Part shown: positions 44,388 to 55,570 of the stretch, piece after piece | How positions within the stretch are numbered: position 1 is the first letter of the stretch | Layout: each line of letters begins with the position of its first letter | From: Ischnura elegans | Taxonomy: Eukaryota; Arthropoda; Insecta; Odonata; Coenagrionidae | Assembly (NCBI RefSeq): GCF_921293095.1 | Contig: NC_060251.1 | Span: 93,606,566-93,670,565 of the forward strand | DNA: 64,000 bases | Reading direction: 5' to 3' | Position numbers and translations under genes: made by a program | The notes under the pieces: model-generated | What the model was told of the DNA's origin: nothing | The model's database searches: none | The model's input: the letters and a program-made list of their open reading frames with translations, nothing else

Positions 44388-44575
44388 TGATGGCGGCAGG
44401 GTAAGTTCCCTGCGTGCCAAACCGAAGGTCGAGGGGTTCGAGTCATTCCTTCGTATGTTGCCGTTATCCCCAGTATGAGTGTGTTGTGATAGTCGAACGT
44501 TGTATTTTTTTGATTCTTTTACTGTAAATGCCTTAATGCGTTGTTTTAGAATGGTTGAGGACTGATAAATAAAAG
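44388..44575 (+). mobile_element. SINE-1, copy B
   Basis: TGGCGGCAGGGTAAGTTCC, ACCGAAGGTCGAGGGGTTCG (B box), a body, then GACTGATAAATAAAAG. Confidence 0.8.
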
Positions 44576-45726
44576 ATCTAATAACAATAAAAAAATAAGG
44601 TGAAAACTAGGGAGTTACATCGTTTGGACGTTGAGTTTAGAATTAAATAATTGTGTTTTTTTATTGATCAGCGACTTAACAGTATTCAATTTCGCCATAA
44701 TGGTAACGATTTCTGTTATAAATGTTTGTGTGCAGCAATTCAGTGTGGTAATTCAGCCGATTTCAGTCCTTTAAGTTTACCCTTCTACGCGAAATGATAG
44801 AACTTTGAAGTACCTTAAAGTGATAAATCGATAATTGAAGGAAGAGTTAAATACATTGTAATATTAGATAACTCGTTTTTAATGAGGGCGCATTTAATAT
44901 ACGATTAATTAAATAAAGGACGGAGTATCATTAAATGTCGTGGACAAATGACTCATATAACTACCCTTGCATACAACCCTCGCGTCGCGTTCAGTCGAAA
45001 TTCTATTCTTACACTTTTTCATAAGTGTATCGCACGATCATTTTTAAAGTGTTTATTTGTCTGATTTTTGAATAAGATAGTAATATTTTGCAAGCATTTT
45101 TATATTCAGTACTTCCCAATAGTAGTACCAAAGGTTACGGGAGAAGGTCATGAATTCCTTTACATTTTGAGTGATTCTGAGACACATGTGGCTCCCAAGA
45201 AAGTTCTATGCATTTTACTTTTATTATTTTTGCAATTAAATTATAAATATAGCAAGTTATAATATTGATGACACAATATACTAATTATTACATTATTATT
45301 TTTATTGTTCTATCGTTAGAAAACAGTTTGAACATAATTTAATAACTTAACACTAGTATATCTGTCTTCACTTTTATTTTCGATTCTTAATATTGAGGTA
45401 TTTGTAGCATTTTAGAACCTAAGGTTTTCACCGAAAAAATGTGTTCCATTTCATTGTCTGAGTTGTTTAAAATTGCTGGTTAATTTAACTCTTATAGATA
45501 CCTACAATGCTATACAATGCAATAACTTCACCTATTTCACTCGTCGAATGAAGTTGACGGAACTCGGCAATCCGCAGGCCGAGCACGGCCCTCTAAGAAA
45601 TGCCACGCCTTCGCCATAAATATATTAATTAATTTATCAATGTAGATTGTGAAAATTCTTCTTGGTTAGGTATACCGCTTTAATTATTTTTTTCGGATAA
45701 TATCCAATGCCTTATACTCTATCTAA
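44576..45726. other. Unassigned AT-rich DNA
   Basis: No gene. 45120-45260 weakly resembles 37030-37120. Confidence 0.4.
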
Positions 45727-45908
45727 ATAGTTATTTATTTATTTTCAATTTCCCCGTAAACAGCACATCGAGGCCTTCTACAACGGAGGAATTCACAAAA
45801 CGCGTAATTCCATGCCTTGGATAAGTACCACCTACCCGGGCGGGATTCGAACCCGCGACCTAAGGTTTGGCAGGCGAGAACTTCACTCCACCGCCACAAA
45901 GGCCTGCA
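45727..45908 (-). mobile_element. SINE-1, copy D (minus, best-preserved head)
   Basis: On the minus strand: GTGGCGGTGGAGTGAAGTTC, GCCTGCCAAACCTTAGGTCG, CGGGTTCGAATCCCGCCCGG (excellent B box), a body, then AAAATAAATAAATAAC. Confidence 0.85.
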
Positions 45909-46813
45909 AATTTAGATATTTCCCCTCATTTCAGGGATATAATTCTGCCTCTTAACTTTATTTTCGTTATGTATGAGTTTCTCTTATTTAGTATCTATCG
46001 CAAGTAGTGCAATATCCGATAGTAGGTACTTAATCCATGGCCAATAGAATAGCGTACCCGTCATTCATCCAGTATTATTCACTGTCAATATTACGTATAG
46101 AGTGAATGCTGTAAACTTCATCAATAGAGAAAACCACTAGCAATTTTTGAATGCAGGATTTTTTTTAATGTAGGAATTGGGATTCAAATTTATCCTGATG
46201 GTAACTGATGAACATTTCAGATCATTTTCTCCTTATTATGTAGTATTGGAATGATTATTTCCCTCCCTTAGCTCTTTCTTTTTTCGCATTCATAACCCAT
46301 CTTCTTCATAATTTTCATCAAAGCTAGAGTTTGGGGTGGTGATAAGGTATCCAATCCAAGAGTCTTTCAATTGCAATACTTATTTTAATCGCATTCATCA
46401 TGATCTGCTGGAATAGGCTGACTTCACAGCATAACCCTGGGAAATATGTGCTTGTAATAACGATATAACAAAAAATGACCAAAGATGTAATCGTATTTGA
46501 GTAATTCGAACACTTTTGCTTCGCTAATTCGCATCACTGGTCTTTGTCCCCGTAATTCTTTCAACTTAAATTACTCGGGTCATTCTTCAATTAGAGCTTT
46601 TCCCACCTGAAGTATTTCTCATGTGTTCCTCCGTATTGGAGCCTAATAGAGAAATAAAAGTAATCTGAAGCTCAACGGGAAATGTTATCTTTATAAATGA
46701 TGCTCCAACTGCTTCAGTGATCTTCTTTAGTGATTTCCGTCGTTAGCTTACGTGCTCTGCACGCCTCGCTGGCTTCAGTTATCTATCTACAGCGTATTAT
46801 CTCACCAATAAAT

Positions 46814-46990
46814 CCCGTTGGCGGTGATGTGATGTCCTCCAAGACTGCCTAACCGAAAACCGAAGGTCGCGGGTTCTACTCCCGCCAGGGTAGGTTGCCC
46901 CTTTCCAGGGTATGGCTGTTTGTGAACGTGCATTGTTGTTATTCGCTTGTTATCTCCGATGTTTTCGGGGTAGGGAAGATAAATAAATAT
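46814..46990 (+). mobile_element. SINE-1, copy C
   Basis: GTTGGCGGTGATGTGATGTC, CCGAAGGTCGCGGGTTCTAC, TCCCGCCAGGGTAGGTTGCC, then the GAAGATAAATAAATATAAAT tail. Confidence 0.85.
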
Positions 46991-49197
46991 AAATAATTTG
47001 AAACTCGATGAAAATCATTGAAACCTTTTGGGTATCTGTAACATTTTTCGTGCTCGGTAATTTTTTAAGCTGTGTTGGAATTTAAAAAGAGCTTTACTCA
47101 TTTATTCATTCATAGGAAATAAATCCTAAGATCGGTATATTTCAGCCTCACATTTCATGACGGAATTCTCATCGTTGGAGCCGTAGCGGAAAATGATTGC
47201 GTGAAACAGTCACTTTTTGGCGCTATCGCTCGGGAGAAAGGAAAAATGATCATATGATCAAGACTGTAGATTTTTAGCCATAACTATTAGATAAAAGGGA
47301 TAAATTCATAGCTAAGCTAAAACTTGATAAGGGCATTTTTTCTTAATTTCGCTAGGTTAAAGGAATTTTGGTTGCCGATTTCGTTTTACGTTTCACGATT
47401 TTCAACATGGTAGCACTTTTTGTATCTAAAGCTATCCAATTCCGTTCTGTTTATTTGTCTTCTACTCATAGACGCTCTAATTGTGCAATTTTCAGGCTGC
47501 AAATATTAGCACGTAGCGATTGGTAGCAGTTTAATGAGGGACTTCTCATTTTTGTATGCCTCAATACAAATGAACAAGAATGTTATATTATTATCATTTT
47601 GGCCGTATTAGTGAAAATTTTAAGATTCTGTGAGTGATTAAAACATATTTGCGCTTTTTTAGCCAAATAGGAGCGTAGTAAACCAAATAATAGTGGTGTG
47701 ATAATGAACTAACGAACTTTGATAAGCTCTTTGATGGAATCCAGAGAATTTATATTTGTCGTTATTACTGGTTGCGATTTATTAAGCTCTTCATCACAGT
47801 ATTTATTTGGTCACCTCGAAATTCACTTTATTTATTCACTAATTCTATTTATCTATTTACTAAATTAACTTCGGGCCGTACGTTTTCGCGAAACATAACC
47901 CAATTTTTATTTTAAATCCAACTCGATGATAAAAGTCTCTTGGGTCTGGCTGTAATGTGCATTGCGTGTTGTTTTCTATCCGAGGTACGTAGCAAAGTTG
48001 TGCTCTTATGATTTTTTGTAATATTTTTTGCGAATAAAGTACTGTTAGACACGAAGGTAGTTAGATAATGGAAAAGAGCGCAGTCAAATCACCTAGATTT
48101 GCTGTCTACGAAAGAATGATAGCGATAAATAATGGACCATTCTAAAAGAAATGAAATTTGTAAAAGAAAATATTCATTTGTCATACTTCTTTTCTACCTA
48201 AAACATTTTCATTTTTACAAACCACGTTTATTTTCCTCTCATTTAGTTTAAAACTTAGCTTTTGTTGACTTTTGGGTCGTTAACCAATATCCGAAATCCC
48301 AATTTAATAAAATAATTCGGTAGATGGTTGGGATAGATAAGTTAAGAAGAAAAGAAATGCCTTCTCCTTCAACTAAAAATATAATGACAAAAAAATGATA
48401 AAAAATAAAAAGTCGCCGCCCACTTTTCATGAGTTTGTGGCGTCATTTAAGTTCTGGTTCATTAAGTCGTTCAGATAGACCCAAATTTTGATGCAAAGAA
48501 TCGCTCATTAGAATATTTATAGCAACAAACCGCGTTAGATGCATGCGTGAGATCGAGAGGTAGCGGAGAAGCAGTGAGCAGCTCGACAAGACTCATTGAC
48601 GCAATCAACATTTCGCGGTAAATCCGTCGATATTTCGCCGCCAATAGCTCGAGAAGTAGGCGAAGGATCGGTAAGCGGTAAAAAAAATTCTTTATTTTTC
48701 AAATCCTATCGCAATCGACAACAGTAAAAAAATGGATGAGAGGCCGTTATGTTACATAACGGTTTTACCAATTAAGCTTAACCAATTAATATGAAGCTTA
48801 ACTATCAGTATCATTACTACCAGGTTATTAAAATTACTTTTCTCCTATATTGATCCTTCAATGCTTTCCAAATCAAAGTTATTTTGCTTTTATATTCCTG
48901 CATTTCTTTTATTGTTTCCTGTTATCACGTTTTCCTGCATAAAGATCAAATGTGTTGCTAAAAAATTGGTGAAAGTTCAATTGTATAGGAAATCATCATT
49001 TTGATGCGTCTTCTTTTTATCTTCTTCTTCGTCATCTTCCTTAAATCCTTCCCGTTTAAACTTTTTATCGTCCAAATAATGATTTTTTTTAAATCTCCGG
49101 TTGATCTTGAAATTAAAGCTGTTGTATAGGTGTGAAAAAAAAATTTCGTTTGAAATGTTTCCCACGTGTTATGAAAGAGATGGTTACGAGATGTTAT
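46991..49197. other. Unassigned AT-rich DNA, intron-like
   Basis: No repeat recognised. 48545-48668 is a locally CpG-richer stretch ending GATCG|GTAAGCGG, a possible donor at about 48669/48670, which could be a small exon; support is thin. Confidence 0.35.
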
Positions 49198-49345
49198 TTA
49201 ATCTATCCCTTCACAATCACATTTCTTGAATGCGAAAAAAATCCAGCCTTCTCGTTCTCCCCACGATACGTTGAGTGTTTATGGCTGAACCGGTCCAACC
49301 CATCACTTAGCTTTACCAGTGAGAAAAGATGCAATGGATGGGGAA
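49198..49345 (+). repeat. Dispersed repeat Y, copy 1
   Basis: Shares TTGAATG.GAAAAAA, ATCCAGC, GTGTTTATGGCTGAACCGGT and CCAACCCATCA with copy 2 at 50279-50425. Diverged, family unknown. Confidence 0.6.
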
Positions 49346-49639
49346 TGAGAGGATTTTACCTTGATCTGATATTAATATGATTTCCTCGAAAATTTTCAAA
49401 TCCTTCTCCTCTCGTCATGGTACACATACTTTTTTTCAACTACGCTTAGGCTTTACGGAATAATATTTCCGGGAAATACATTTTATAATCCACAAATTTT
49501 TATGGCTCTTTTGGTAATGATTGGTCAAGGTATATTCAAAACGTATGTAGGGATTACATGAAAAATGTGTAATATTTCGAGCCTAAACTGCGTTGAGATG
49601 TATATTAAATGCGAAGAGAAAAAATATCCGGTGCAGTGA

Positions 49640-49820
49640 ATTATGGAACCTAGGTATCGTAGTAGTCTGCGCAGTGGTCCGAGAAGCCAAATGTCCGCGG
49701 TTAGATTCCCGGTCTAGGGTATTTTTTTCAATGGGAATTCACAAATGGATAACAAATAATAATTTGGATTGTTGGACAAAAAATAGTTTGGATAATATAA
49801 ATGAAATCATAGTGCCTTCC
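49640..49820 (+). mobile_element. tRNA-like SINE remnant
   Basis: GTCTGCGCAGTGGTCCGAGA resembles an A-box region and GCGGTTAGATTCCCGGTC a B box. An AT-rich body follows. Family not matched to SINE-1 or SINE-2. Confidence 0.45.
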
Positions 49821-50112
49821 TAAAAAAGGTAAAAATATTATCTAAGCACCTTACCGTAGTACTCATGACTTGCATAAGATTTTTCAAAACCCATTCTATG
49901 AACTCACTCCCAGTGTAGAAATTAACGACTCAGAAAATGGAGAGCCAGTTTTCGACTTTTTTCACTAGCCGCTTTGAGACTCAAATGAAAAAAAATCAAA
50001 AAATGCGGGCTCCTACTACATGTTTACATGTGTAAATAATTGATTCCACGTTGAAGATTGATATAATTTTAAGGAATTGGTCCAATCCTTGCCATTACTC
50101 CTCCATCTAAAT

Positions 50113-50270
50113 CGGTGCTGTAGTTGGGAAAAAAATTTAGGCGATACTCACCAAAAATTCCAACAGCTGAACATCTATTATACATCCTGCCGCGAAGGTA
50201 TTTTAACCAGTACGCTTATAACGAGCTTGGATTTTAGGGGGTACGCCGTACCGACCCAACTACAGCACTG
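50113..50270. mobile_element. hAT MITE with perfect 8-bp TSD (158 bp), inside repeat Y
   Basis: Ends CGGTGCTGTAGTTGGG and, reverse-complemented, CAGTGCTGTAGTTGGG. Flanked by ATCTAAAT at 50105-50112 and 50271-50278. Confidence 0.93.
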
Positions 50271-50278
50271 ATCTAAAT

Positions 50279-50425
50279 GCTTTCCTTCGTGGGGGAGAGT
50301 CCCTTCAAAGAGTCGCTCCACAACCGCTCTTGTTGAATGGAAAAAATATCCAGCATCCTCGCACTTAGAGTGGAATGTTTACGGGTGAACCGGTCCAGCC
50401 AATCATCTTGCAGAAACGGACGAGG
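50279..50425 (+). repeat. Dispersed repeat Y, copy 2
   Basis: GCTTTCCTTCGTGGGGGAGA, GTCCCTTCAAAGAGTCGCTC, then TTGTTGAATGG, ATATCCAGC and GGGTGAACCGGTCC. Its first part is repeated almost unchanged at 51523-51597. Confidence 0.7.
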
Positions 50426-50514
50426 AAAAGAAGGCGAAGGAATTGCATTTGGCAAAATAAAACGAGTAGAGTGGCTCGAATGAGTGCAAGGGTCACGCCC
50501 CTTTGTAGTGTCCA

Positions 50515-51082
50515 CTAGAAGAAATTAGGATTCGTCAAGCGTATTGTGGGAAGATTTTCGGACGAGAAAGTAAAAGAAAGGTGCTATTTCGCTCTCGTCC
50601 GACCGCACCTTGAATATGCAGCGAGTGTATGGGATCCAGTGCAGAAAGACTTAATCCGCGAGCTGAATAAGATACAAAGGAAGGCTGCGCGTTTCGTCAA
50701 AAACCGCTACGGGCGTACTGACAGTGTTACCCAGATGTTAAGCGAATTAGGCTGGGAGCCGTTGGAGACTCGGAGGCTGCGCGCTAGGCTTAGATTGCTT
50801 GAACAATTAAGAATGGATATATTTAAGAGCGACACAGAGAACATAATCTTAGAGCCACACTATATTTCCAGGTCCGACAGAAGTTTTTAGCCGAACGGAT
50901 AGATATGGGAATTCGTTTTTCCCCCGAACAATAAAGGACTTTAATAAACGCTTGTCCCAACCTCGTTAGAGCACTTCTTTTTTTTTCTTCTTTTTTTTTA
51001 ATAGCTGTAAACGGCTGGTGTCCTAACACCCCCTGCCACACGCCTTTTAGGCGGCTTGCGGGGTATTATGTAGATGTAGATG
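50515..51082 (+). mobile_element. LINE-A copy, best-preserved in the window
   Basis: From GAAGAAATTAGGATTCGTCA to the tail GTAGATGTAGATGTAG, with a complete 3' UTR (GGCTGGTGTCCTAACACCCC, CTGCCACACGCCTTTTAGGC, GGCTTGCGGGGTATTATGTA) and an internal T-rich run. Confidence 0.88.
50546..50890 (+). pseudogene. LINE-A RT C-terminal fragment (114 codons)
   Basis: Reads RFSDEKVKERCYFALVRPHL, then EYAASVWDPVQKDLIRELNK, IQRKAARFVKNRYGRTDSVT and QMLSELGWEPLETRRLRARL, and on to FKSDTENIILEPHYISRSDR. It then stops because about 25 bp are missing compared with 28.9 kb (SDRS|DKLRE). No endonuclease or RT catalytic core. Confidence 0.85.
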
Positions 51083-51391
51083 TAGTCCCTCCCCTCATCC
51101 ATGAACGTTTTCAACCCTAACTCGGCTGCAGCTGGGGCCTGTGGAGTATTCCGTGTGCTCATCTACATCTACGAAATAGCGTGCAAGCCACCACCAAGGT
51201 GTGTAGCGGTGGGTGATTCCACGCCAGGAAATCAATCAGTGGGGTAAAAAGGAATTTCATTCGGGGAGGTCCAAAACCAGGGGGGGGGGGGGAAATTAAA
51301 AAAAAACAGAGCACCAAGTAGAGGGTTTTAAACTAATTTCAACACTTTTCACTATCGAAAAAACTTTATTTTTCAAATAAATCTTTTGTAA

Positions 51392-51626
51392 CTTTGAACG
51401 TAGGTTTTCGCAGCGAGAGGCATCGTTGCTAACGGCTTCCGGGTGCAGCTGCGTGTTGCCCTTTGTCGTGCAAGCTTTCGCGACCGTTGCAGGACGCATC
51501 ATCAGGCCCAACTACAGCACTAATCTAAATGCTTTCCTTCGTGGGGGAGAGTCCCTTCAACGAGTCGCTTCACAACCGCTCTTGTTGAATGGAAAACGTA
51601 GTTGAAACGTAGTTGATTTATTAGCC
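51392..51626 (-). mobile_element. 235-bp insertion with 11-bp TSD carrying a copied upstream segment
   Basis: ATCTTTTGTAA flanks it at 51381-51391 and 51627-51637. Left to right it holds 51392-51464 (unknown), a hammerhead-like motif (minus), a solo hAT end CCCAACTACAGCACTA plus the octamer ATCTAAAT (51507-51530), repeat-Y sequence to about 51597, and a doubled GTTGAAACGTA unit. An 11-bp duplication suits retroposition rather than hAT. The 90-bp block matches 50255-50345 with only a few differences. Confidence 0.8.
51465..51506 (-). ncRNA. Hammerhead-like motif with intact CTGATGA and GAAA boxes
   Basis: Minus strand: CTGATGA, T, GCGTCC-TGCAAC-GGTCGC (5 of 6 pairs), GAAA, GCTTGCACGAC. Both core boxes are perfect. 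Loop TGCAAC is identical to the 57.4-kb motif. Confidence 0.5.
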
Positions 51627-52180
51627 ATCTTTTGTAAATTCATGATTTTTCAAATGTTTTCTTTCCTTTCATGAATCAAAATGAATGTGTTTTTATTTTG
51701 CGGGGGAGATCCGGACCCCCCTCGCTACGGCACTGAAACCAGTACTCTTCTTAGCCTTAATCAGAAACGCGCTCGCTTACTGGACACAGGCCACACACAC
51801 ACACACAGTTTAACAACACGCAGACAGACCAGAAACTAGGAGAGTGCTAAAGGCGAAACATGCTACCATGAAAATAAAATTACTAGTTAGTAATTTAAAA
51901 ACGAAATGTTGGCGTAGTAAGTGATTCATGGCTAATGTTTGAGTTATACCACGAGTTAAAACATGATGGATGCGGTCTAACATAGGTACCAAAAAGTTCA
52001 TGCAGTTAGTAATGAATTCAATACAAATGTAATAAATTATGAACTACACATGCAGAGCCTATTTGAACAAGACCGAGTAAAGCTATCCTAGGGCTAAAAT
52101 TTCTGAAGTTTTTCTCAAGTCCCTAATTGCAAGAGGAAAAGACTGCATCTTAAATCTATCGGTTCTGCAGATATTTCCCC

Positions 52181-53453
52181 TATCTTTTCCCTGTGATTGT
52201 TTCAAACATTATTATTAGACCGTCGCAAAATAGCATGAGTATCAGGCAAAAAGTATGCCACTTAAAATTTCCGCAAAAGAATTAATTCAAAATTTTCCTT
52301 TTGATCTGCAACTTGATGGTGTTGGTTTGAACATTGAGAGATCGGTCACCAAGCTTTAACCCAGGGTTCTCGATAAAATCGAGAATTTTCAGTTCAATAC
52401 ATTTTCACTTCGGTTATTTCGTACATAAAAGTTTTTTTTACAATGAGGTCACATGAGTGCATACAGAGTAAGTTAACGGTTTTTCCGACTCGATAGAATG
52501 ATGGGAGATCTGTTGCTTTCCCGACGAATAGACTGAATACGATTATCTTGGGTTTGATTGAGCCGGGTGAGATTGTCCATTTTCTCCTCAGTTTCGACGC
52601 CCGAAATTTCCGTTTGATTTAACTTTTGTCTGATTCAACACATTAGGAGTAGTATTATATTTGACTTTCGTGTTCATACCTTGCTTAACAAAAAATTTAT
52701 TAGCGACTAAAGCGAATCCAAGGAGATTGGTATCGATGTAAGTATCACATGAATCGATCGGGTGGAATGGTTATCATTTGAAAAGTTTTCCTTTTTGATA
52801 ATAGTATTACCCTGAAAATTTCATTCATACAACTTGAATGGTTGCCAATTTATTCAAGATTGTGTGCTCCACAAAATAATGGCGACAATGATTTTTCATT
52901 GGCAGGATATTTTTCAGAATTTTATAATGAATTAGACAAGAGGCTTACGGGAAAATCAGGGTAGATCGCGAGGGTACGAGGTACCCTCAACGGTTTTTCC
53001 AGAAGATTCCAAATATTCATACCCCTAAGACTCAAGGCCGAAATCCGAAATTGAATCGTCATCTCAACAATGGAAAATCGAAAATCGTCATCAAGAAGTG
53101 ATGTTTGTGTCATGACCGTGGCCTGTATTTATACTTATTTTGCATTTGTGGTCTCTTTTCATTAATATGCGCCCACTTTCGTCCTCCAATGACTCAATCG
53201 TTCACAGCACTGGCGCCCAAGGGTTGCTCAGCGCGCACCTGGTGTCTCTATTAAAATTCCGGCTTTCCAATCGGCTTAAATTGCCACTGATGATATTTCG
53301 GTCCCAATAATTGGATGTAAATACATCAATCATTTTCATTTATTCATAAATCATCCACATTTTCTACATGCCTCCCAATTCTCGGCAATGGCCGACTTGG
53401 TCGGTTGGGCTAGTCGCAAGTAGCAACGATGCTCCTTGAGTTGCGTTTCTATG
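52181..53453. other. Unassigned AT-rich DNA
   Basis: No gene recognised. The first 100 bp may still belong to LINE-B. Confidence 0.4.
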
Positions 53454-53461
53454 GTGAGGCC

Positions 53462-53771
53462 CAGGGGCGCAGCTAGGAATTATTGCTAGGGGGGGGGGTT
53501 TCAGGAGCAACTTATACTGGAGTGCTTGGGGTATTGCATACCAGCCAAGGTAAGCGGGAGGTGCGGAGGCCTTCCGCCGGAAAAAAATTAAGATAAATGG
53601 TTCACAATGGTGATTTTTTTTTAAAGATTGGCCTTCTGAGGGATATTTTATTAATCCTCACACTATTCCTTAAGTAATATTAATCCAATTAAGTAAAATA
53701 GATTTAACTTGAAATTTCTGTGAGCTCTGGGGGGGGGGGGTTTATCCCCCAAGCTCCTCGCTGCGCCACTG
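53462..53771. mobile_element. hAT-MITE1, copy 3 (310 bp, opposite orientation)
   Basis: Ends CAGGGGCGCAGCTAGG and, reverse-complemented, CAGTGGCGCAGCGAGG. Flanks GTGAGGCC and GTGAGGTC, a 7/8 TSD. The interior near 53640-53740 is the reverse complement of copies 1 and 2. Confidence 0.92.
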
Positions 53772-53928
53772 GTGAGGTCAGTCTCCCCGATATACACCTT
53801 TCCGCTACCCCGTGGCACACGGTAGACTCCTGTTGTCTTGAGCCCGATTGGGTTCTTTGCTCATGCGTGGAAGTTTCGAATTTTGGGGAAAAGTTTGTGG
53901 ATTGTTACGAACATATATCCCTCTTATT

Positions 53929-54160
53929 CATGGGCGTACTCAGGATGGAAACTAGGGGGGAGGGGGCAAGCCATGGTTGTTCAAGTTGTAGGTAAGATTT
54001 TAGCATGGAAGAGGTGAATGAAATCAACATTTTAAGGAAACTGTAACAGCTCTTTATTAGCTTTTAAAATTGTTTACTTGAAAAAATATTATTTTCCTTA
54101 AAGACATTTGCGATTTTTGCTTCTAGGGGGGACAGCTGCCCCTCGCTGGCTACGCCCATG
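53929..54160. mobile_element. hAT-MITE3 (232 bp)
   Basis: Ends CATGGGCGTACTCAGG and, reverse-complemented, CATGGGCGTAGCCAGC. Flanks CTCTTATT and CTCTTATA, a 7/8 TSD. AT-rich interior. Confidence 0.85.
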
Positions 54161-54354
54161 CTCTTATACGATCATATATGCCTCGCAAGGACTATCGTGA
54201 TTTTTACGAAGGTGGTGGACATCTTTTGGCAGGATACGCTTTGGCCAACGGCTTCTCCCTATCGTTTCATAACGATCTCAGTTTTTTTCATTCAGGTGAC
54301 GCCACCAGGTGGAAACCCTGTGCTTAGCGGTGATGAAAATTGATTCTAGACTGA

Positions 54355-54660
54355 GGTCCCTTGTCTCGGTTTTCCCCCGTGCGTCCAGAGCACGGTATCG
54401 ACGCGTTCTGTTAGTGCGGTCGATAAACAAGTGAAAAGCAGGGAAACACGAAACCGTGTTCTGAGCAAAATGGTGCCCACGCTCTGACTTAAAGCGTTAG
54501 TGCATTTAGAAAGCGCGTAAATTTGATATTGGTGACTCGAACAATGCGTTTTGAAAATATGTATCGCCGATATCTAGTGCATTGAGGAAGTAAAAGTGAA
54601 AATTGCGTTTTGAACTGGGAGAGTAGGAGGAATACGAATCTCTTCATTCAGAAAGTGAGT
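54355..54660 (+). other. CpG-richer block with possible donor
   Basis: More CpG than its surroundings (GTATCGACGCGTTCTGTTAG), ending in AGAAA|GTGAGT at about 54653. Could be a non-coding exon; not supported otherwise. Confidence 0.2.
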
Positions 54661-54934
54661 TGTCATTCGTTTTTACCTAATTCATGGTAACAATCATTCA
54701 AATGAAAACTGTTTGATCAATGTATAATTTCTCTGCGAACTTCATTATTTTTCAACAATCATAAGCTTGGTTTGACGCAGCTCTCCATTCCGTTCTCCTA
54801 TCCGCTTGCTTTTTCATGCCGACTTATTTCTTGTATTTTACGCCTGACCAGTATAACTCATTTGGGGCCGTCCCTTGCCCTTCTTTCCCGTCCACCTGTC
54901 CTTCGATGACTGTTTTCATCATGCCACATGCAGT

Positions 54935-55380
54935 ATGCAAAGAGTGTTTATGATGAGGAAGAGTATTTATACAGTCGATGGTACTTGGTCACAAAATTTA
55001 TAAAAGAGGCCATTTCAAGCATCAGTTTAAATCATTGGTAATTTATTTAAAAAAATATAAGTTTGAATACTTTACCTCCATCACTAGTAATTTACTTAAA
55101 AAAATATACGTTTGAATACTTTACCTGCATTACTAATAGTATTATACACTTTGGTATACCTATGTGTGTGGGCAGGAAAATTTCCCAACTTTGGTCAAAA
55201 ACTTGGCATTCATTTCCTGGAACGTGCATAGGTCACAAGGTTTGGGAAATTTTAACTGAATCGGAGAGGAATGGTTTTAAAATTTTACTTTGCGTTGAGT
55301 TCGCGTGGAATAATTTCATTTTTAATGAAATTTCGACATGGATTGGCAAATATTTTTCTACCTCTCCACTTTGAGAGGGG
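54935..55380. other. Insertion within LINE-E, unclassified
   Basis: AT-rich, with a 103-codon chance-like frame (55063-55374) and an imperfect 49-bp tandem duplication. No clear terminal repeats or TSD were found. Confidence 0.5.
55039..55137. repeat. Tandem duplication of a 49-bp unit
   Basis: TAATTTATTTAAAAAAATAT and TAATTTACTTAAAAAAATAT start the two units (55039, 55088); each ends GAATACTTTACCTSCAT. Confidence 0.9.
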
Positions 55381-55570
55381 TATTATGTGGCTAAGTCTGC
55401 TTCTTATGTTTTTTAGATGACTTCTCTTTTCTCCCACTCTTCTTAGGACTTCCTCGTTACTTACTCGGTCGATCCATTTTATCATCATCATTCTTCGGTA
55501 CCATCTCATTTCGAATGCGTACACTATTGTCTTTCGTGTATCTTTCAACGTCCTAGCTTGGATCGCACGG

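Larger units (their letters stand above)
51237..51735. mobile_element. hAT-MITE2, copy 2, itself interrupted
   Basis: Ends CAGTGGGGTAAAAAGG and, reverse-complemented, CAGTGCCGTAGCGAGG. Flanks AAATCAAT and AAACCAGT agree at 6 of 8. Without the inner insertion it would be about 253 bp, close to copy 1. Confidence 0.8.
51161..52180 (-). mobile_element. LINE-B 3' end, split by hAT-MITE2
   Basis: Minus-strand tail CATCTACATCTACG at 51161, the GTGATTCCACGCCAGG block, an interruption (51237-51735), then CTTAATCAGAAACGCGCTCG, CAGACCAGAAACTAGGAGAG and finally CTTAAATCTATCGGTTCTGC at 52150. Same order as 32.8-33.2 kb. Confidence 0.75.
54765..55570 (-). mobile_element. LINE-E relic, split by about 445 bp
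   Basis: 54765-54934 and 55381-55570 are consecutive parts of one minus-strand LINE-E. The right part encodes MRWYRRMMMIKWIDRVSNEE, then VLRRVGEKRSHLKNIRSR. The left part encodes the following YVAMKRL/EWRAAS end. The gap between them is not LINE-E. Confidence 0.7.

Noticed and set aside
45830-45880. Excellent B box and tRNA-like fold suggesting a genuine tRNA gene
   Set aside because: The same head occurs with a conserved body and TAAA tail at three other places, so it is a tRNA-derived SINE (SINE-1) rather than a tRNA gene.
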